Assembly (NCBI GenBank): GCA_023376005.1 | Contig: CM042145.1 | Span: forward strand, 61,521,228 to 61,585,227 | DNA from: Doryteuthis pealeii | Taxonomy: Eukaryota > Mollusca > Cephalopoda > Myopsida > Loliginidae | Length of the DNA stretch: 64,000 nucleotides | Direction of reading: 5' to 3' | Shown: in pieces, positions 19,807-30,225 of the stretch | Position numbering within the stretch: position 1 is the first letter of the stretch | Layout of the letters: every line of letters begins with the position of its first letter | Made by a program: the position numbers and the translations under genes | The notes under the pieces: generated by a model | Seen by the model: the letters and a program-made list of their open reading frames with translations, nothing else | Databases searched by the model: none | Told to the model about the DNA's origin: nothing

Positions 19807-20325
19807 TTAAACTCACTTTTTTGCAAACAATGTTTCTATTCAGTCCATATATGGGACCCTAACAGGTACCACCAGTCCGGGTAAGAGTGGACCTGCGAGA
19901 AATGGTGTTGAAGGGGTGCTTCACATTCCCCAAACTTGAGAACTGGAATCTCACCATCAGTTAGTTTAAGGTCATAACTAGGATATGAAGACCCTCAGCC
20001 ACCGCCTTCTAGCTCCCATATGATAAAAATGGTTGGGGCTTGCCATAAAAACAATAGGGTCGGGACAATCATATAGGTGCTAGGCTTGACGTGACCAGCC
20101 GATTGGTCGGAGCGGACTCACCGACCGCTCGTTTAGCCTAAGTAAGGGCCAAAGTGGAGTGTTGCATGTCATGGACTGCTTATCCACCAGGATTCTGTCC
20201 TCAGGCATCACGAGTTGCCGCCCATGGATAACAGGTGGCGCTCCAACTCAGCAAAAACAGTCTTATCCCTCTACAAAGATGCAGTCGGCGTATTCTACAG
20301 CCACAGCTGATAGTACAAAAAAAAC
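19726..20325 (-). mobile_element. X retroposon, full length
   Basis: Tail TTGTTTTACGGCATATCAAC to head AGTCGGCGTATTCTACAGCC. Body landmarks ATATGGGACCCTAACAGGTA, CTTGACGTGACCAGCCGATT and CAACAGGTGG-like CTAACAGGTGGCG are all present, with small deletions. Confidence 0.88.
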
Positions 20326-20367
20326 TATTTTAAATTGGAAAATGTATACTCTATCGATATCCAAACT

Positions 20368-20555
20368 GTAAGTAAAATCTGTGAAATGGCCTATGGTCGG
20401 TATCAGTCGAACTGCGAGCGAGTCTATCCCCTGTTTGCTAACGCTAAACCAGAGAGACTGTTTTTTCTGAGGTGGAGCACCACACCTACTGTCAGCTTCC
20501 AAATGCTTTACCGCTCAGATAAGATAACCCAAGCTATGCTATTCATGCACTGAGT
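20368..20555 (-). repeat. SINE-L, degenerate
   Basis: GTAAGTAAAATCTG (tail) to CCAAGCTATGCTATTCATGCAC. The body aligns with SINE-L (GTCTATCCCC, GAGGTGGAGCACCACACCTA) but the tRNA-like head is absent. Confidence 0.8.
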
Positions 20556-20645
20556 CTCACCATCAGATGCAGTTTAGTGTCATCCACCTTTTGAGGGTGA
20601 TCCAGAGGATATAGTAAGCGTATTCTAAGCCCCAACGACAAGACG
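20556..20645 (-). mobile_element. X retroposon fragment
   Basis: CTCACCATCAGATGCAGTTTAG joins directly to AGTAAGCGTATTCTAAGCCC; the middle of X has been deleted. Confidence 0.7.
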
Positions 20646-21304
20646 AAATAAAATCGAATATTATCTATTGATGAATCGCACACAAATAATAAATGAAGAG
20701 AGACTCTTGTGAGAAATCCACAGAAATAATTCCTGTCGAAAATGTTTGAAGTATATTTTGGGTGACAATTAGTAATTTGTGAGATTCTATAGACAAGATT
20801 AATGATTTGTTTTCTTTACTTTTTATGATTTTTCTTTCTTTCTGTTCTTTTTTTTTGCTGCTGGAGAGTACGAGTATTTTTATCATTTTTCAGTGTTTAA
20901 TCATTTTCGACAGTTCGGGGAGGAAAAGTGCTGCCATTTCTTCGAAACTCTGCGTGATTTAGTGGTGCAGCCATTAAGAAAACAGCTAAACTTTACTGGT
21001 GGAAATATAAAAGGGTTACGTCACATCTAATGGAGACTGAAAAGGTGGTAGTACAATATAACGATCGGCTGTCTCAGTCAATTCACTCTGACACACGCGG
21101 AATAATACATAACTTTTTACTTGTTATCAAGTAGTTCAGCATTTAGAATACTCCTAGTCGTTACTCAAACTGGGATTTGAGAAATACACCGATTCTTTAT
21201 TCATATAACAAGGAAATATATCTATTCCTCTATAAAATACGATGACTTATATTCCGTCACAAAACTTTGTTACCGTTACAATGGAATTTTCATCTCTGTC
21301 GGCC
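20646..21304. other. Unassigned AT-rich spacer
   Basis: No coding sequence or repeat recognised. Confidence 0.55.
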
Positions 21305-21345
21305 ACGATATATTATCTTATGGTTAAAAATGAGATCGTCCAAGT
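21305..21345 (+). mobile_element. HelB 5' fragment
   Basis: GGTTAAAAATGAGATCGTCCAAG matches the HelB interior (GGTTAAAAATGAGACCGTTC at 53965). Confidence 0.55.
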
Positions 21346-21949
21346 TGAATGTATTTAATTTTTAATGTAATAAAATGTATTACATTAGAAAGACTAATGA
21401 AACTAAATAAGAATGCAGATAAAAATTATATGAAACAGAGGGCGTATAATCCAAAAATAAAACAACTTTGAGACTAACTCTTCCATCATTTTTCATCTCT
21501 CCCGTCTTTCATTGCTAAATTTTCCTAATTGATCTATTTGATTAAATTAGGAATTAAAGAATTAAATTATAGGTATTTCTTCTTGTTAGTGGATTTCTTT
21601 TAAGATTTATCCCCGAGATGTTTGCTCATATTCATTAAGATAAAACAAAACAATTAGAAATCAATAATACTAAGCACATATCTATTAAAATATTTTTTTA
21701 ATATCAATATGAAAATTAGCCTTCCTGTTCACATTGTAAACCGCTATTTTGTTTTATATATAAATACAATTTCATATTATTAATATGTAGATAAGGCCAA
21801 CAGTATTAATAATGTAAAACAATTTTATGAATAATTGAGGTTTAAATTTTTTTTAAATAAAATCATGGAGAATATAACGTAAATAACTAAGGGAATTGCG
21901 GCTTGGGTAGTGATACAGACTCACACGCACAATCTCCATTATAATAAGA
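21346..21949 (-). mobile_element. HelA, 3' terminus missing
   Basis: The 5' end (A|TCTTATTATAATGGAG on minus) and interior are intact, but the GCACCC hairpin and CTAG end are gone, replaced by a HelB fragment. Confidence 0.88.
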
Positions 21950-21951
21950 TT

Positions 21952-22030
21952 TACCGTATGTATTTACCCAACCCCTCCGCACAATCAGGATTCGACACAA
22001 GGTTAATTTTAAGCAGAGTTAAACAGAATT
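21952..22030 (-). repeat. SINE-T 3' tail fragment
   Basis: TATTTACCCAACCCCTCCGC and ATTCGACACAAGGTTAATTT, the reverse of the SINE-T tail at 33535-33590. Confidence 0.65.
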
Positions 22031-22086
22031 ATATTCAGTCTTACTTTTAGACCGGTTGCCATACCAATGTTATATAGCCCAATATT

Positions 22087-22140
22087 TCCTACTATAAGAT
22101 GATAACGGTCGTACAATTAAGGAACACTGATATTATATAT
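22087..22140 (-). mobile_element. HelB 5' fragment
   Basis: AAGATGATAACGGTCGTACAA and GGAACACTGATATTATATAT match the HelB 5' end in reverse. Confidence 0.7.
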
Positions 22141-22194
22141 GGATATGTTCTGGACAAAAAAGGGAGAGATACCCAAGAAGGCATAACAAAGAGA

Positions 22195-22466
22195 TCTTAT
22201 TATAATGAAGATTGTGTGTTTGTCTGTAACTTAAACTATATCACTACTCAAGTCCCAATTCCCTTAGTCATTTACGTCGCATTCTCTATGCTTTTTTTTT
22301 TATCTAGACCTCAATAAATAAGATTGTTTTACATTATTAATACTGTTGGCCATATCTACATATTAATTATCAATACTGTTGGCCTTATCTACATACTAAT
22401 AACATGAAATTGTATTTATATATACAACAAAATAGCGGTTTACGGTGTGAACGGGAAGGCTAAACG
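22195..22466 (+). mobile_element. HelA, 5' half
   Basis: Starts A|TCTTATTATAATGAAG and proceeds to GGTGTGAACGGGAAGGCTAA, then stops. A segment of about 37 bp (ATACTGTTGGCC.TATCTACATA) is duplicated in tandem at 22340-22395. Confidence 0.85.
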
Positions 22467-22534
22467 TCTGTTAACAAAACTCTTAAGAAAATAACAACAC
22501 AAAAAATGTATATATGAACGTAGAATTAATGATT

Positions 22535-22590
22535 CTAGGTATAAAATAAACCTAGACAGGTTAACATGCCATTAAAACCAATCCATATAT
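22535..22590 (+). mobile_element. X-type 3' tail fragment
   Basis: ATAAAATAAACCTAGACAGG and TTAACATGCCATTAAAACCAAT. Confidence 0.7.
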
Positions 22591-22615
22591 CTTTTATTAT
22601 CTGCGTCGTGTCCTG

Positions 22616-22982
<367 letters not shown>

Positions 22983-23644
22983 TATATCACAATCTTGAGC
23001 AGGATGTGCTGATCCCCAAATGTCCGTTATTTATAAGATCTCTATGCCCTATAAATTCAACCACTAATTAGTGTCCAATGAAACTCTGCTTACCAGTCAA
23101 AGATAAAATCTTATAAAATAGGTAGGTGCGAGCAACCCTTGATATTTCGCCTCTCTTATCTTTCCACCGCAGAGACTCTGCACTTTAGGAGAGCTGATGA
23201 GTATTTAAGGACTCTATAAAATTAATTGCTTAATGAGAATTCTTTTCTTCAGAATTTATTCTGCGTATTTCATTTTTATTATAACTAGCACCAAAAACCT
23301 CCCTCCGGGTGATGTAACAATTGATTTTTGAAATATATTCCCTGAGGAGAGTGGGAGTTAAAGATGAAATGTCAGGGAGTTTGTACCATAAATAAATAAA
23401 ATCATCAAATTTATTAAGAGAGTAAAAAAAAAAATTTAAAAAAAACAAATTAGAAAAAAATTGGAAATGGAAATTTTGTTTTGATAACTTTTAAATATAT
23501 ATTAAAATAAAACAAACTATTTACAAATATATAATACCGGGCTGGTATTTATTAAAAACTTGTTTTAAAAAAACTGTCTACGGTCGCATGCTCGAATTTT
23601 GAGTGTATTTGTTCTGTTATGACGATTCTAGGTAATGTGATGTA
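22983..23644. other. Unassigned AT-rich spacer
   Basis: No element identified; A-rich at 23426-23460. Confidence 0.55.
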
Positions 23645-23697
23645 AGCAGTGACGTAGTTTCGGTTACTGACAAATATATACATTCATTATTAATAGA
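23645..23697 (-). mobile_element. HelA 5'-terminal fragment (decayed)
   Basis: AAGCAGTGACGTAGTTTCGG then TTACTGACAAATATATACAT and ATAGAT resembles the HelA 5' end reversed. Confidence 0.55.
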
Positions 23698-23795
23698 TAT
23701 TCGTGTTGTGTGCCAAAGATTTTTCGTTGAGTGAAAACAAATTAGAAAAAGACATCGATATTTTATTTAGACGAGAACGATAATGAAGTCTAGCT

Positions 23796-24124
23796 CTGTC
23801 GGATAGGGCGTTTAAAATACACCGACTGCACCTCTGCAGAGGGGTAAGACACCCCCAATGGGACCATCTGTTGGCGGTGAGTGACGACCTGTGCTGCTTA
23901 AGGAAAGAACCCGGGTATCTGATGGTGAAGTTTCAGTTCTGGAGCTCATGGAATGTGGGGTACCCCTTCATCATGATTACTCCATGTCCCCTCTGACCCG
24001 GAGTAATAGTACCTGTTAGGGCCAAACCTATGAGTTAGATAGAACAAAATTAGTTGTTTTTTTTAATTGTTTAAAATAGAGTAGCAATCAATAATGAATA
24101 AAAACAAAGGTTCTTCGGCATAAA
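23796..24124 (+). mobile_element. X retroposon with internal deletion
   Basis: Head TCTGTCGGATAGGGCGTTTA, AATACACCGACTGCACCTCT, then a jump to GGTGAAGTTTCAGTTCTGGA and the tail up to TTCTTCGGCATAAAAAG. Roughly 250 bp of the middle is missing. Confidence 0.88.
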
Positions 24125-24126
24125 AA

Positions 24127-24380
24127 GTTATCGCTTCGGCGTGCTCGCCCCCTCACTCGCTTCCCCTACTCTTTCTTTCTTATATTTTTCTACGTAGCAA
24201 GTACTTACCTTTCTTTCTCTATAATAAAAACAGAATGGTCCATAATAAATTCGGCGGATAAGCAACACCAGACAATCAGGATTTACATTTTTGTATTTCA
24301 TCTTGGATAATTTGGATGGTCCCATTTTTCACCTGAGAGAATGATAACGGTTGTACTTTTAATATGAGTATTAACATATA
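24127..24380 (-). mobile_element. HelB, 5' portion
   Basis: CGCTTCGGCGTGCTCGCCC, AGACAATCAGGATTTACATT, GGATGGTCCCATTTTTCACC, TGATAACGGTTGTAC, ending at a TA where the next MITE begins. The hairpin end is missing. Confidence 0.8.
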
Positions 24381-24712
24381 CCGTATTTGACGGCATATAG
24401 GACGCACTTATTTTCCAAAATGTTGGCTCAAGAAATTGCCCTGCGTCTTATACATCGTAGGTGAAGTTTGAGACCTCCCGTAGCCCTAGGCTAAGCTTCT
24501 CTATGATGCTCACTAACCCAGCCTTACGCTCAGTACTTTCACCGACCCTAAACTCCATGCATCCTTATTTTATTGCTGGTATTGTTATAATTTAGGTTAA
24601 CAGGAGCGAAGATATGCTTAAATACACTAAAAACCTTTTTTTCCTGAATCTGACCCGCTGAAATGGGGGTGCGACTTATATGCACGTGCGACTTATATGC
24701 CGTGAAATACGG
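24381..24712. mobile_element. Tc1/mariner-type MITE
   Basis: Termini CCGTATTTGACGGCATATA and, inverted, CCGTATTTCACGGCATATA, flanked by TA on both sides (24379-24380 and 24713-24714). Inside, GACGCACTTATTTTCC and GTGCGACTTATATGCACGTG repeat the motif. A TA duplication with CCGTATTT termini is characteristic of Tc1/mariner MITEs. No transposase. Confidence 0.85.
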
Positions 24713-25283
24713 TACCTTGCTATCTAAAAGGAAGATATTAGAATGACTTTCTAAATAAAACATAAACTAACATTCTTATGTTAGTTGTTATATCGTACTA
24801 ATAACTTATAATAAAAACAAGTGTAATACTTGACTATATGTTCTTGTTGTGACGGCATTTATCCTGGGTCGATTGAGCTGGGTCCATCTAACGAATTTAC
24901 CGTATCCAGAATGAACGAGATATTGAATTCATGAAAAGAGTAACCATAGAAATAGTAAATTCACAAGCGATCCCAAAACCCCACAAACATATCACAGTCA
25001 ACGGAAGGAGACGCCTTTATTTGTCGCAACAGACGTACTTGAAAGTAATAGACGCCCTTTGGATTTTCACTAGAGCCCCTTTAGCCGGGTTGTGGTTCTA
25101 ATACGGCTGGGGGACAGACAATCCGCCTTGGGAGGCCTTACCAGGAACTTGCGTTACGGACGGCATAGATTTGAAACAACCACATTGTCACAACCCTGCC
25201 ACGCCGAGGGAGTGGACTTTCCTACATAGAAGTACTGCATCTCTGTCACTTCTTACACATTTTTCATGCTAGTACGAGGATGC
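24713..25283. other. Unassigned; GC-richer patch 25015-25235
   Basis: 25015-25235 (GGAGACGCCTTTATTTGTCG ... GCCACGCCGAGGGAGTGG) stands out in base composition from its AT-rich flanks and has no counterpart I can align inside the window. It may be part of a retroelement; unresolved. Confidence 0.45.
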
Positions 25284-25557
25284 TGGTTGTTTGGATTTTA
25301 CGGCATATTGACCCTTGTTGGGTTAATTTATGCCGAATACATTTTGTTTGATTTATTCTTGATAGGTACTCATTTTTAACTTTATTTTTTAAACACATTT
25401 TTCTATTTAACTCCTAGATGGGACCCTACCACTCCGGGTCAGAGTGGACGTGGGAGTAATGGTGATGAAGAGGTACTCCACATTCCCCAGAACTCCAAAA
25501 TTGGAACTTAATCATCAGATAGTTTAACGTCATACCCAGGATATAAAGATCCGTCAA
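25284..25557 (-). mobile_element. X retroposon 3' part, left arm of inverted pair
   Basis: ACGGCATATTGACCCTTGTT ... CATCAGATAGTTTAACGTCA. Confidence 0.85.
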
Positions 25558-25752
25558 CTGACCTGGAGTGATATTACCTGTTATGGTCCCATCTATGGGT
25601 TAAATAGAAAAAAATAGGTTTGAAAAAAAAAAAGTGAAAGAAAGCGTTTTGAAAAAAATCGAGTACCCATCAATCATAAATAAAACAAAACATCTTGGGC
25701 ATAAAATAACCCAACAAGGGTAGACATACCGTAAAATCCAACTCACCAACCC
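25558..25752 (+). mobile_element. X retroposon 3' part, right arm of inverted pair
   Basis: GACCTGGAGTGATATTACCTG ... TAGACATACCGTAAAATCCA, joined head to head with the preceding copy. Confidence 0.85.
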
Positions 25753-25924
25753 GTCCGTCTTGAGTTGAAGAGTCTCGCGTTTGGATTTAGGATTGGACAA
25801 CCTCAACAATTTGCTCCCTGCTTCGTATTTTGGGAGAGACTAAGAAAATTACTATTAGAAAACAACTTCTGTCTCCATCGATCGTCAAAATATCATCACA
25901 AATAATAAATGTATTTATTCTATT

Positions 25925-26200
25925 TTGTTTTGGACGTCATTAGTTGGAAAAACAAAATTGATCACCCGGTCGTTTCGTTCTATTTACGCGGGGATAATGA
26001 AGTTCTGAATGTCTGCAATTTGTCATTTTTTACTATTTCTCTGAATTTGGCTCCCGATTACGACAACAAGGTTCTCGAGTTCGAAAAGAAGGTTCCCTAG
26101 TTCGAGAAGACCCCTGAGTACAACAAAAAATACCTGAAGAAGGTCGGAGGTCACATCGGAAAACTGTACAGGTAACAATATAAATGAGGCAATCAAAATA
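25925..26200 (+). mobile_element. Heptad-coding repeat with Penelope-like end
   Basis: One frame reads APDYDNKVLEFEKKVP, stop, FEKTPEYNKKYLKKVGGHIG: a 21-bp (seven-residue) repeat of the form aromatic-D/E-x-K-x. The following CTGAAGAAGGTCGGAGG is a motif used by Penelope-like ends. The relative at 30204-30470 lies in the opposite orientation. The premature stop shows that this copy is dead. Confidence 0.5.
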
Positions 26201-26227
26201 ATACAAATTGGGTGTTTCTTGTAAAGA

Positions 26228-26340
26228 GGGAGTCCCCGTGGCGTAGTGACTAACATACCAGACTGGGACATCGTTGTAAAATAGTTCGAACTCCAATCGC
26301 GCTACGGACGAACAACCTTGTAAAAGGTATGAACCATGAG
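26228..26340 (+). repeat. tRNA-like SINE (SINE-G) head
   Basis: CCGTGGCGTAGTGACTAACA (A-box-like) and TAGTTCGAACTCC (B box), then GAACAACCTTGTAAAAGGTA and TGAACCATGAG. Its partner at 37203-37280 shares B box and AAAGGTATGAAC. Confidence 0.65.
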
Positions 26341-26955
26341 GTAATGGCTTTTACACCGACTGCACCTCTGCAGACGGGTAAAATCCCCCCAATGGGGACA
26401 CCTGTTGGCTGTGGGTGGCGACTCGTGTGGCTTAATGACGGAAGCCTGGGGGCTGAGCAGTCCATTACTTGCAATACTCCACTTTGGCCCTTATTTAGGC
26501 TAGACGGGTGGTCGGAGAGGCCTCCTCTGATCAATCGGCAGGTCACGTCAAGCCCTAGCACCTATATGATTGTCCCACCGTATTGACCCATGGCTAGTTC
26601 TGATCCTTTTTATCATATATGTGCTAGAAGGCGGTGGCTTGGAGTCTTCATGTCCTGAGTATGACGTTAAACTGCATCTAGTGGTGAAGTTCCAATTCTG
26701 GAACTCTGGGGAATGTGGAGTACCTTTTTATCGCCATTACTCCCTGGCCCACCCTGGCCCAGTGTGGTAGTACATGTTAGGGTCCCATTTATGGGTTAAG
26801 TAGATCAAACGAGTATTAAAAAGTGTTTTAAAAAAGTTTTTAAAAATTAAGTTTCAAATAGAAGTTGAATACCCAACGAGAATGAATAAAACAATGTCTT
26901 TGGCATAAAATAACCCAAGTGTTGACATGCCGTAAAATCCAACTAATCAAGACAC
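26341..26955 (+). mobile_element. X retroposon, full length
   Basis: Lacks only the first bases of the head, then CACCGACTGCACCTCTGCAG, CTAGACGGGTGGTCGGAGAG, CATATGTGCTAGAAGGCGG, GGGTTAAGTAG, and tail GTTGACATGCCGTAAAATCC. A weakly conserved reverse-strand ORF (MLGLDVT...) overlaps the middle. Confidence 0.9.
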
Positions 26956-26961
26956 AACTTT

Positions 26962-27004
26962 CTGTAGTGGATACAGCCAGCGTATTCTAAGCTTTACTGA
27001 TAGG
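26962..27004 (-). mobile_element. X head fragment
   Basis: AGTGGATACAGCCAGCGTAT then TCTAAGCTTTACTGATAGG. Confidence 0.6.
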
Positions 27005-27188
27005 ATTAATTTGAATCATTCAAATGAGCAAGTCTTAATAGTTTTTATGTTTTGTTTTTTTGGAGTTTTTTTGTTTGTTTTTTTAGCGGGGAGACGAGTT
27101 ATTAAACGTATTGCTTAATTAGGAACATGTTTAAATCATTAAATTTCCTTCTTGAAGAAGAACATGGACTTAAAGTAATTACAAAGTA

Positions 27189-27626
27189 CTAGCAGGACCT
27201 GTGGATATACCACAGTATGATTATTTAATTATTACAGCGTTTGATATGTTTACTTAAAAGCTATTGCCAAATAGTTCAATATGTAAAAGTATAATAATCT
27301 TCATTTAACTATCTCACTCTTTTTTTCTTTCCTTTCATCTTTTCCATATGTTAGATTGAAACAGATTAGCATTATCGTTTCCGGATGCATGTAGCATGAC
27401 GTTTTTCTCCCCTTTCTTTCTTTATGATAAAAACGGAATGGTCCATTATTGAACTGAGGTGACGACACTCATAAGAAATAATTCAGCGGATAATCAACAC
27501 CAGATAATCAGGATTTACATTTTTGCATTCCATCCTGGAAGATTTGGACGGTTTCATTTTTAACTAGAGGGTGTTGCAAGATGATAACGGTCTTATAATT
27601 AAGGAACACGAGTATTAATACATAGA
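27189..27626 (-). mobile_element. Helitron-like element HelB (best-preserved ends)
   Basis: Minus strand: A|TCTATGTATTAATACTCGTG ... CTGTGGTATATCCACAGGTC, CTGCTAG|T. Stem CTGTGG/CCACAG, 10 nt, then CTAG. Both flanking bases (A before, T after) are intact. 438 bp, non-coding. Without the CT expansion seen in the 1416 and 16289 copies. Confidence 0.93.
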
Positions 27627-27890
27627 TGTTTATTGATAAAGTTGAATGTCAGTAATTATTTCAATAAGAAAATTCGTATTTTTCTTTAGTTTTGTTCTTT
27701 TTAAACTGGGAAATTTAAAATCTGTATCGTTTATGTATTGCATCGTGGTAAAAATAAAGTTAGTCTCGCAGATCCATTACTACTGAAATTCAAGTTTGAG
27801 CCTCACTGGATGCCCCAAACTCGTAACCTTATATCACATCGTACCCGTGGCGAACGTATTGTCTTAAAATGGCTCCCGTTGAATGATATT
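27627..27890. other. Unassigned spacer
   Basis: Holds the first 50-odd codons of a long chance ORF that continues into the pyrimidine tract. No recognised domain. Confidence 0.5.
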
Positions 27891-28159
27891 GTTATTTCTC
27901 TCTCTATTTCTCTCTCTATTTCTCTCTCTATTTCTCTCTATTTCTCTTTCTCTCTCTATTTCTCTTTCTCTCTCTCTCTATTTCTCTCTCTCTCTCTATT
28001 TCTCTCTCTCTCTCTCTATTTCTCTCTCTCTCTCTATTTCTCTCTCTCTATTTCTCTCTCTCTCTTTCTTTCTTTCTCTCTTTCTTTCTTTCTCTCTTTC
28101 TTTCTTTCTTTCTTTCTTTCTCTTCTTTCTTTCTTTCTTTCTCTTTCTTTCTTTCTTTC

Positions 28160-28198
<39 letters not shown>

Positions 28199-28548
28199 CT
28201 TTCTTTCTTTCTTTCTTTCTTTTCTTTCTTCTCTTTCTTTCTTTCTTTCTCTTCTTCTCTTCTTTTTTTCTCTTTCTTTCTTCTCTTTTTTTTTTCTCTC
28301 TTTCTTTCTCTCTTTTTTCTCTTCTTCTTTCTCTCTCTTTTTTTTCTCTCTTTCTTTCTCTCTCTTTTTTTCTCTCTTCTTTCTCTCTTTTTTTTTTCTC
28401 TCTTTCTTTTTTTCTCTCTTCTCTCTCTTTTTTTTTCTCTCTCTTTCTCTCTCTTTTTTTTCTCTCTTTCTTTCTCTCTCTCTTCTCTCTTTCTCTTCTT
28501 TCTTTTCTCTCTTTCTTTCTCTCTCTTTTTTTTTCTCCTTTCCCTCAA
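27891..28548. repeat. Complex polypyrimidine tract (TCTC/TTTC)n
   Basis: About 658 bp with scarcely a purine except regular ATTTC steps at the left. It changes from (TATTTCTCTC)n to (TTTC)n and then to mixed T/C runs. Three overlapping ORFs of 205-305 codons (S/F/L or K/R/E) arise from it and are not genes. Such mirror-symmetric tracts can form triplex DNA. Confidence 0.97.
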
Positions 28549-29583
28549 AAAAAAATATTGGACTTTATATCTACCTTCCTCATTCCCACAATGCTTCTCA
28601 TTTCCGGTCTGCTCTCTGTATGAATTTTTATTTATTATCAGCGCCATTTTTTTAACTCTCGCCACGAAGTAAGCGACGTTACATTCTTTTCATTCAAACT
28701 ACACAAACCTAAAAAATGTTAGCTCTACAGATAGCTGGACCGTTTGATTTAGGGAACAGACAAACACTTCGTAATTATTCATATAAATCCACATCCCAAC
28801 AAAAATCAGTTTTGAATGTAAATAAAATTTATATGTATAACAGCAGAAAAATTGCACAAGTTATCATAGTTTTATGATTCGACATCTTCCTTCCTCGCTC
28901 TTATTATTAGTTCATTATCTTGAAAGCGAATAAGAGAATCTTTAATGAATTGACGACGCCGTCTTTCGCTTATTCTCTTTCTGTTCATGTTGTTCAAGTT
29001 TGCAGTGCACATCCACCGTTAATTTCCCAAGAGTTTTGCTCCGCTAGGAGAAGAATCAAGTGTGTAAAAGTCAGCGAGAACGTACGAGAGACGCTAAGAG
29101 GCGTTTGATTATAAAGTATTCAGTAACCGGCGGGAATTCTGCGAAAGCAGACTGCAGCTAAAGAGCGGGAAATATTTATTGCTAATGTCTGCATATATTT
29201 GCATTTATATGAATAACATAGCAAATGGGCCAAGTCAAACATAAGCTAACATTATACTCTGACCGTGCGGTAATTCGCCTTTGTCGATGCCATGAAACGA
29301 TTTGGGAAAGTTGTATTTAGTGACAGTGTTTAGAGAAATCTTCACGGTCATCGGAGCTGGATTTTATTTCCTTGCATATTTCTTAGGGGGCGTCAGAATT
29401 CCGTACTTCCTGTGTTCCGGTTTCCATAAATGGAAACAACTAAAAGTAAATATTTTTAGTGGTTTCAGGTAAAAAGTGCGGTTAGCTTGAAGCAAAATAG
29501 ACAGGTTATTTTCTGTTAAAGAAATGCAAGGAAATAATACATCCTTGAGATGTCAGGAAAGTTTTCTTTTTCGGGGGGTAATG
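28549..29583. other. Longest repeat-poor block in the window
   Basis: About 1 kb without any element that recurs in the window. A 62-codon ORF (28920-29108) has no recognised domain. Two E2F-like GCGGGAA motifs (29129, 29166) and an ATTTGCAT octamer (29199) lie in 29120-29210. Could be conserved non-coding or an unrecognised exon; no firm evidence. Confidence 0.4.
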
Positions 29584-29591
29584 ATTTTAAG

Positions 29592-30149
29592 GGTAATCCT
29601 TAACTATTTCATCGTAAATTCCTACCATAAAATAAACTGAACTCTCGTTTTATGTCCGTGTTTTTACAATGTTTTATTTTTCTTGCACCCGTTATTTTAC
29701 AATACTAAATATATTTTCCTTATTTATTTTAATATTCACTTCAATGTGAATATTCTAAAAGTTTTTATTTTGTGAGAATGTTTAGTTTTAAAACAACTTT
29801 TGTTGTTATTTTTTTTTTTTTTTTTTTTTTTTGCTTTGGTACTCTAAAATAAAAACGTCAGATTTTAATCATCGTCGACGAAAAACAAAATTACGGTCAT
29901 AAAAAGAGGACCCAATTTATGGCTAAATTGTAAAACGAGCCCCCACTTTAAAACTAAACATTCTCACAAAATAAAAACTTTTTTAGAATATACACATTGA
30001 AGTGAATATTAAAATAAAGAAAATATATTTAGTATTGTAAAATAACGGATGCAAGAAATATAAAAGATTTATTGCAAAAACACGGACATAAAATGAGGGT
30101 TCAGTTTATTTTATAGTAGGAATTTACGAGGAAATAGTTAAGGATTACC
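29592..30149. mobile_element. MITE/foldback element with ~210-bp inverted repeats and 8-bp TSD
   Basis: Arms 29592-29800 and about 29945-30149 are inverted copies (GGTAATCCTTAACTATTTC ... CACGGACATAAAA ... TTAGTATTGTAAAATAACGG). ATTTTAAG flanks both ends exactly (29584-29591, 30150-30157). The centre of about 145 bp contains poly-T and no ORF. The GGTA start and the 8-bp duplication match the 17-421 element, though the arm sequences differ. Confidence 0.92.
29811..29832. repeat. Poly-T run
   Basis: About 22 T in the MITE spacer. Confidence 0.95.
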
Positions 30150-30157
30150 ATTTTAAG

Positions 30158-30225
30158 AAACGTTGAGCTGGTTTTATATGCGATTTGAGTTTGTTGATTT
30201 TTTTTAAACAAAAAATTTAATTGGT
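30158..30225. repeat. Direct repeat unit (pairs with 31655-31740)
   Basis: GTTGAGCTGGTTTTATATGCG at 30162 corresponds to GTTGAGCTGGTTTTAAATGC at 31663. The continuation GACAACTAGTTGA at 30640 corresponds to GCCAACTAGTTGA at 31727. In the first copy it is split by the insertion 30226-30600. Confidence 0.75.

Noticed and set aside
27738..28665. ORFs of 205-305 codons (S/F/L-rich or K/R/E-rich)
   Set aside because: Open only because of the pyrimidine tract; the first 50 codons show no recognisable domain.
28920..29108. 62-codon ORF as a host exon
   Set aside because: No splice-site pairing, domain or second exon that I could support.
29592..30149. Inverted repeats as a viral or origin structure
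   Set aside because: The exact 8-bp target duplication shows a transposable element.
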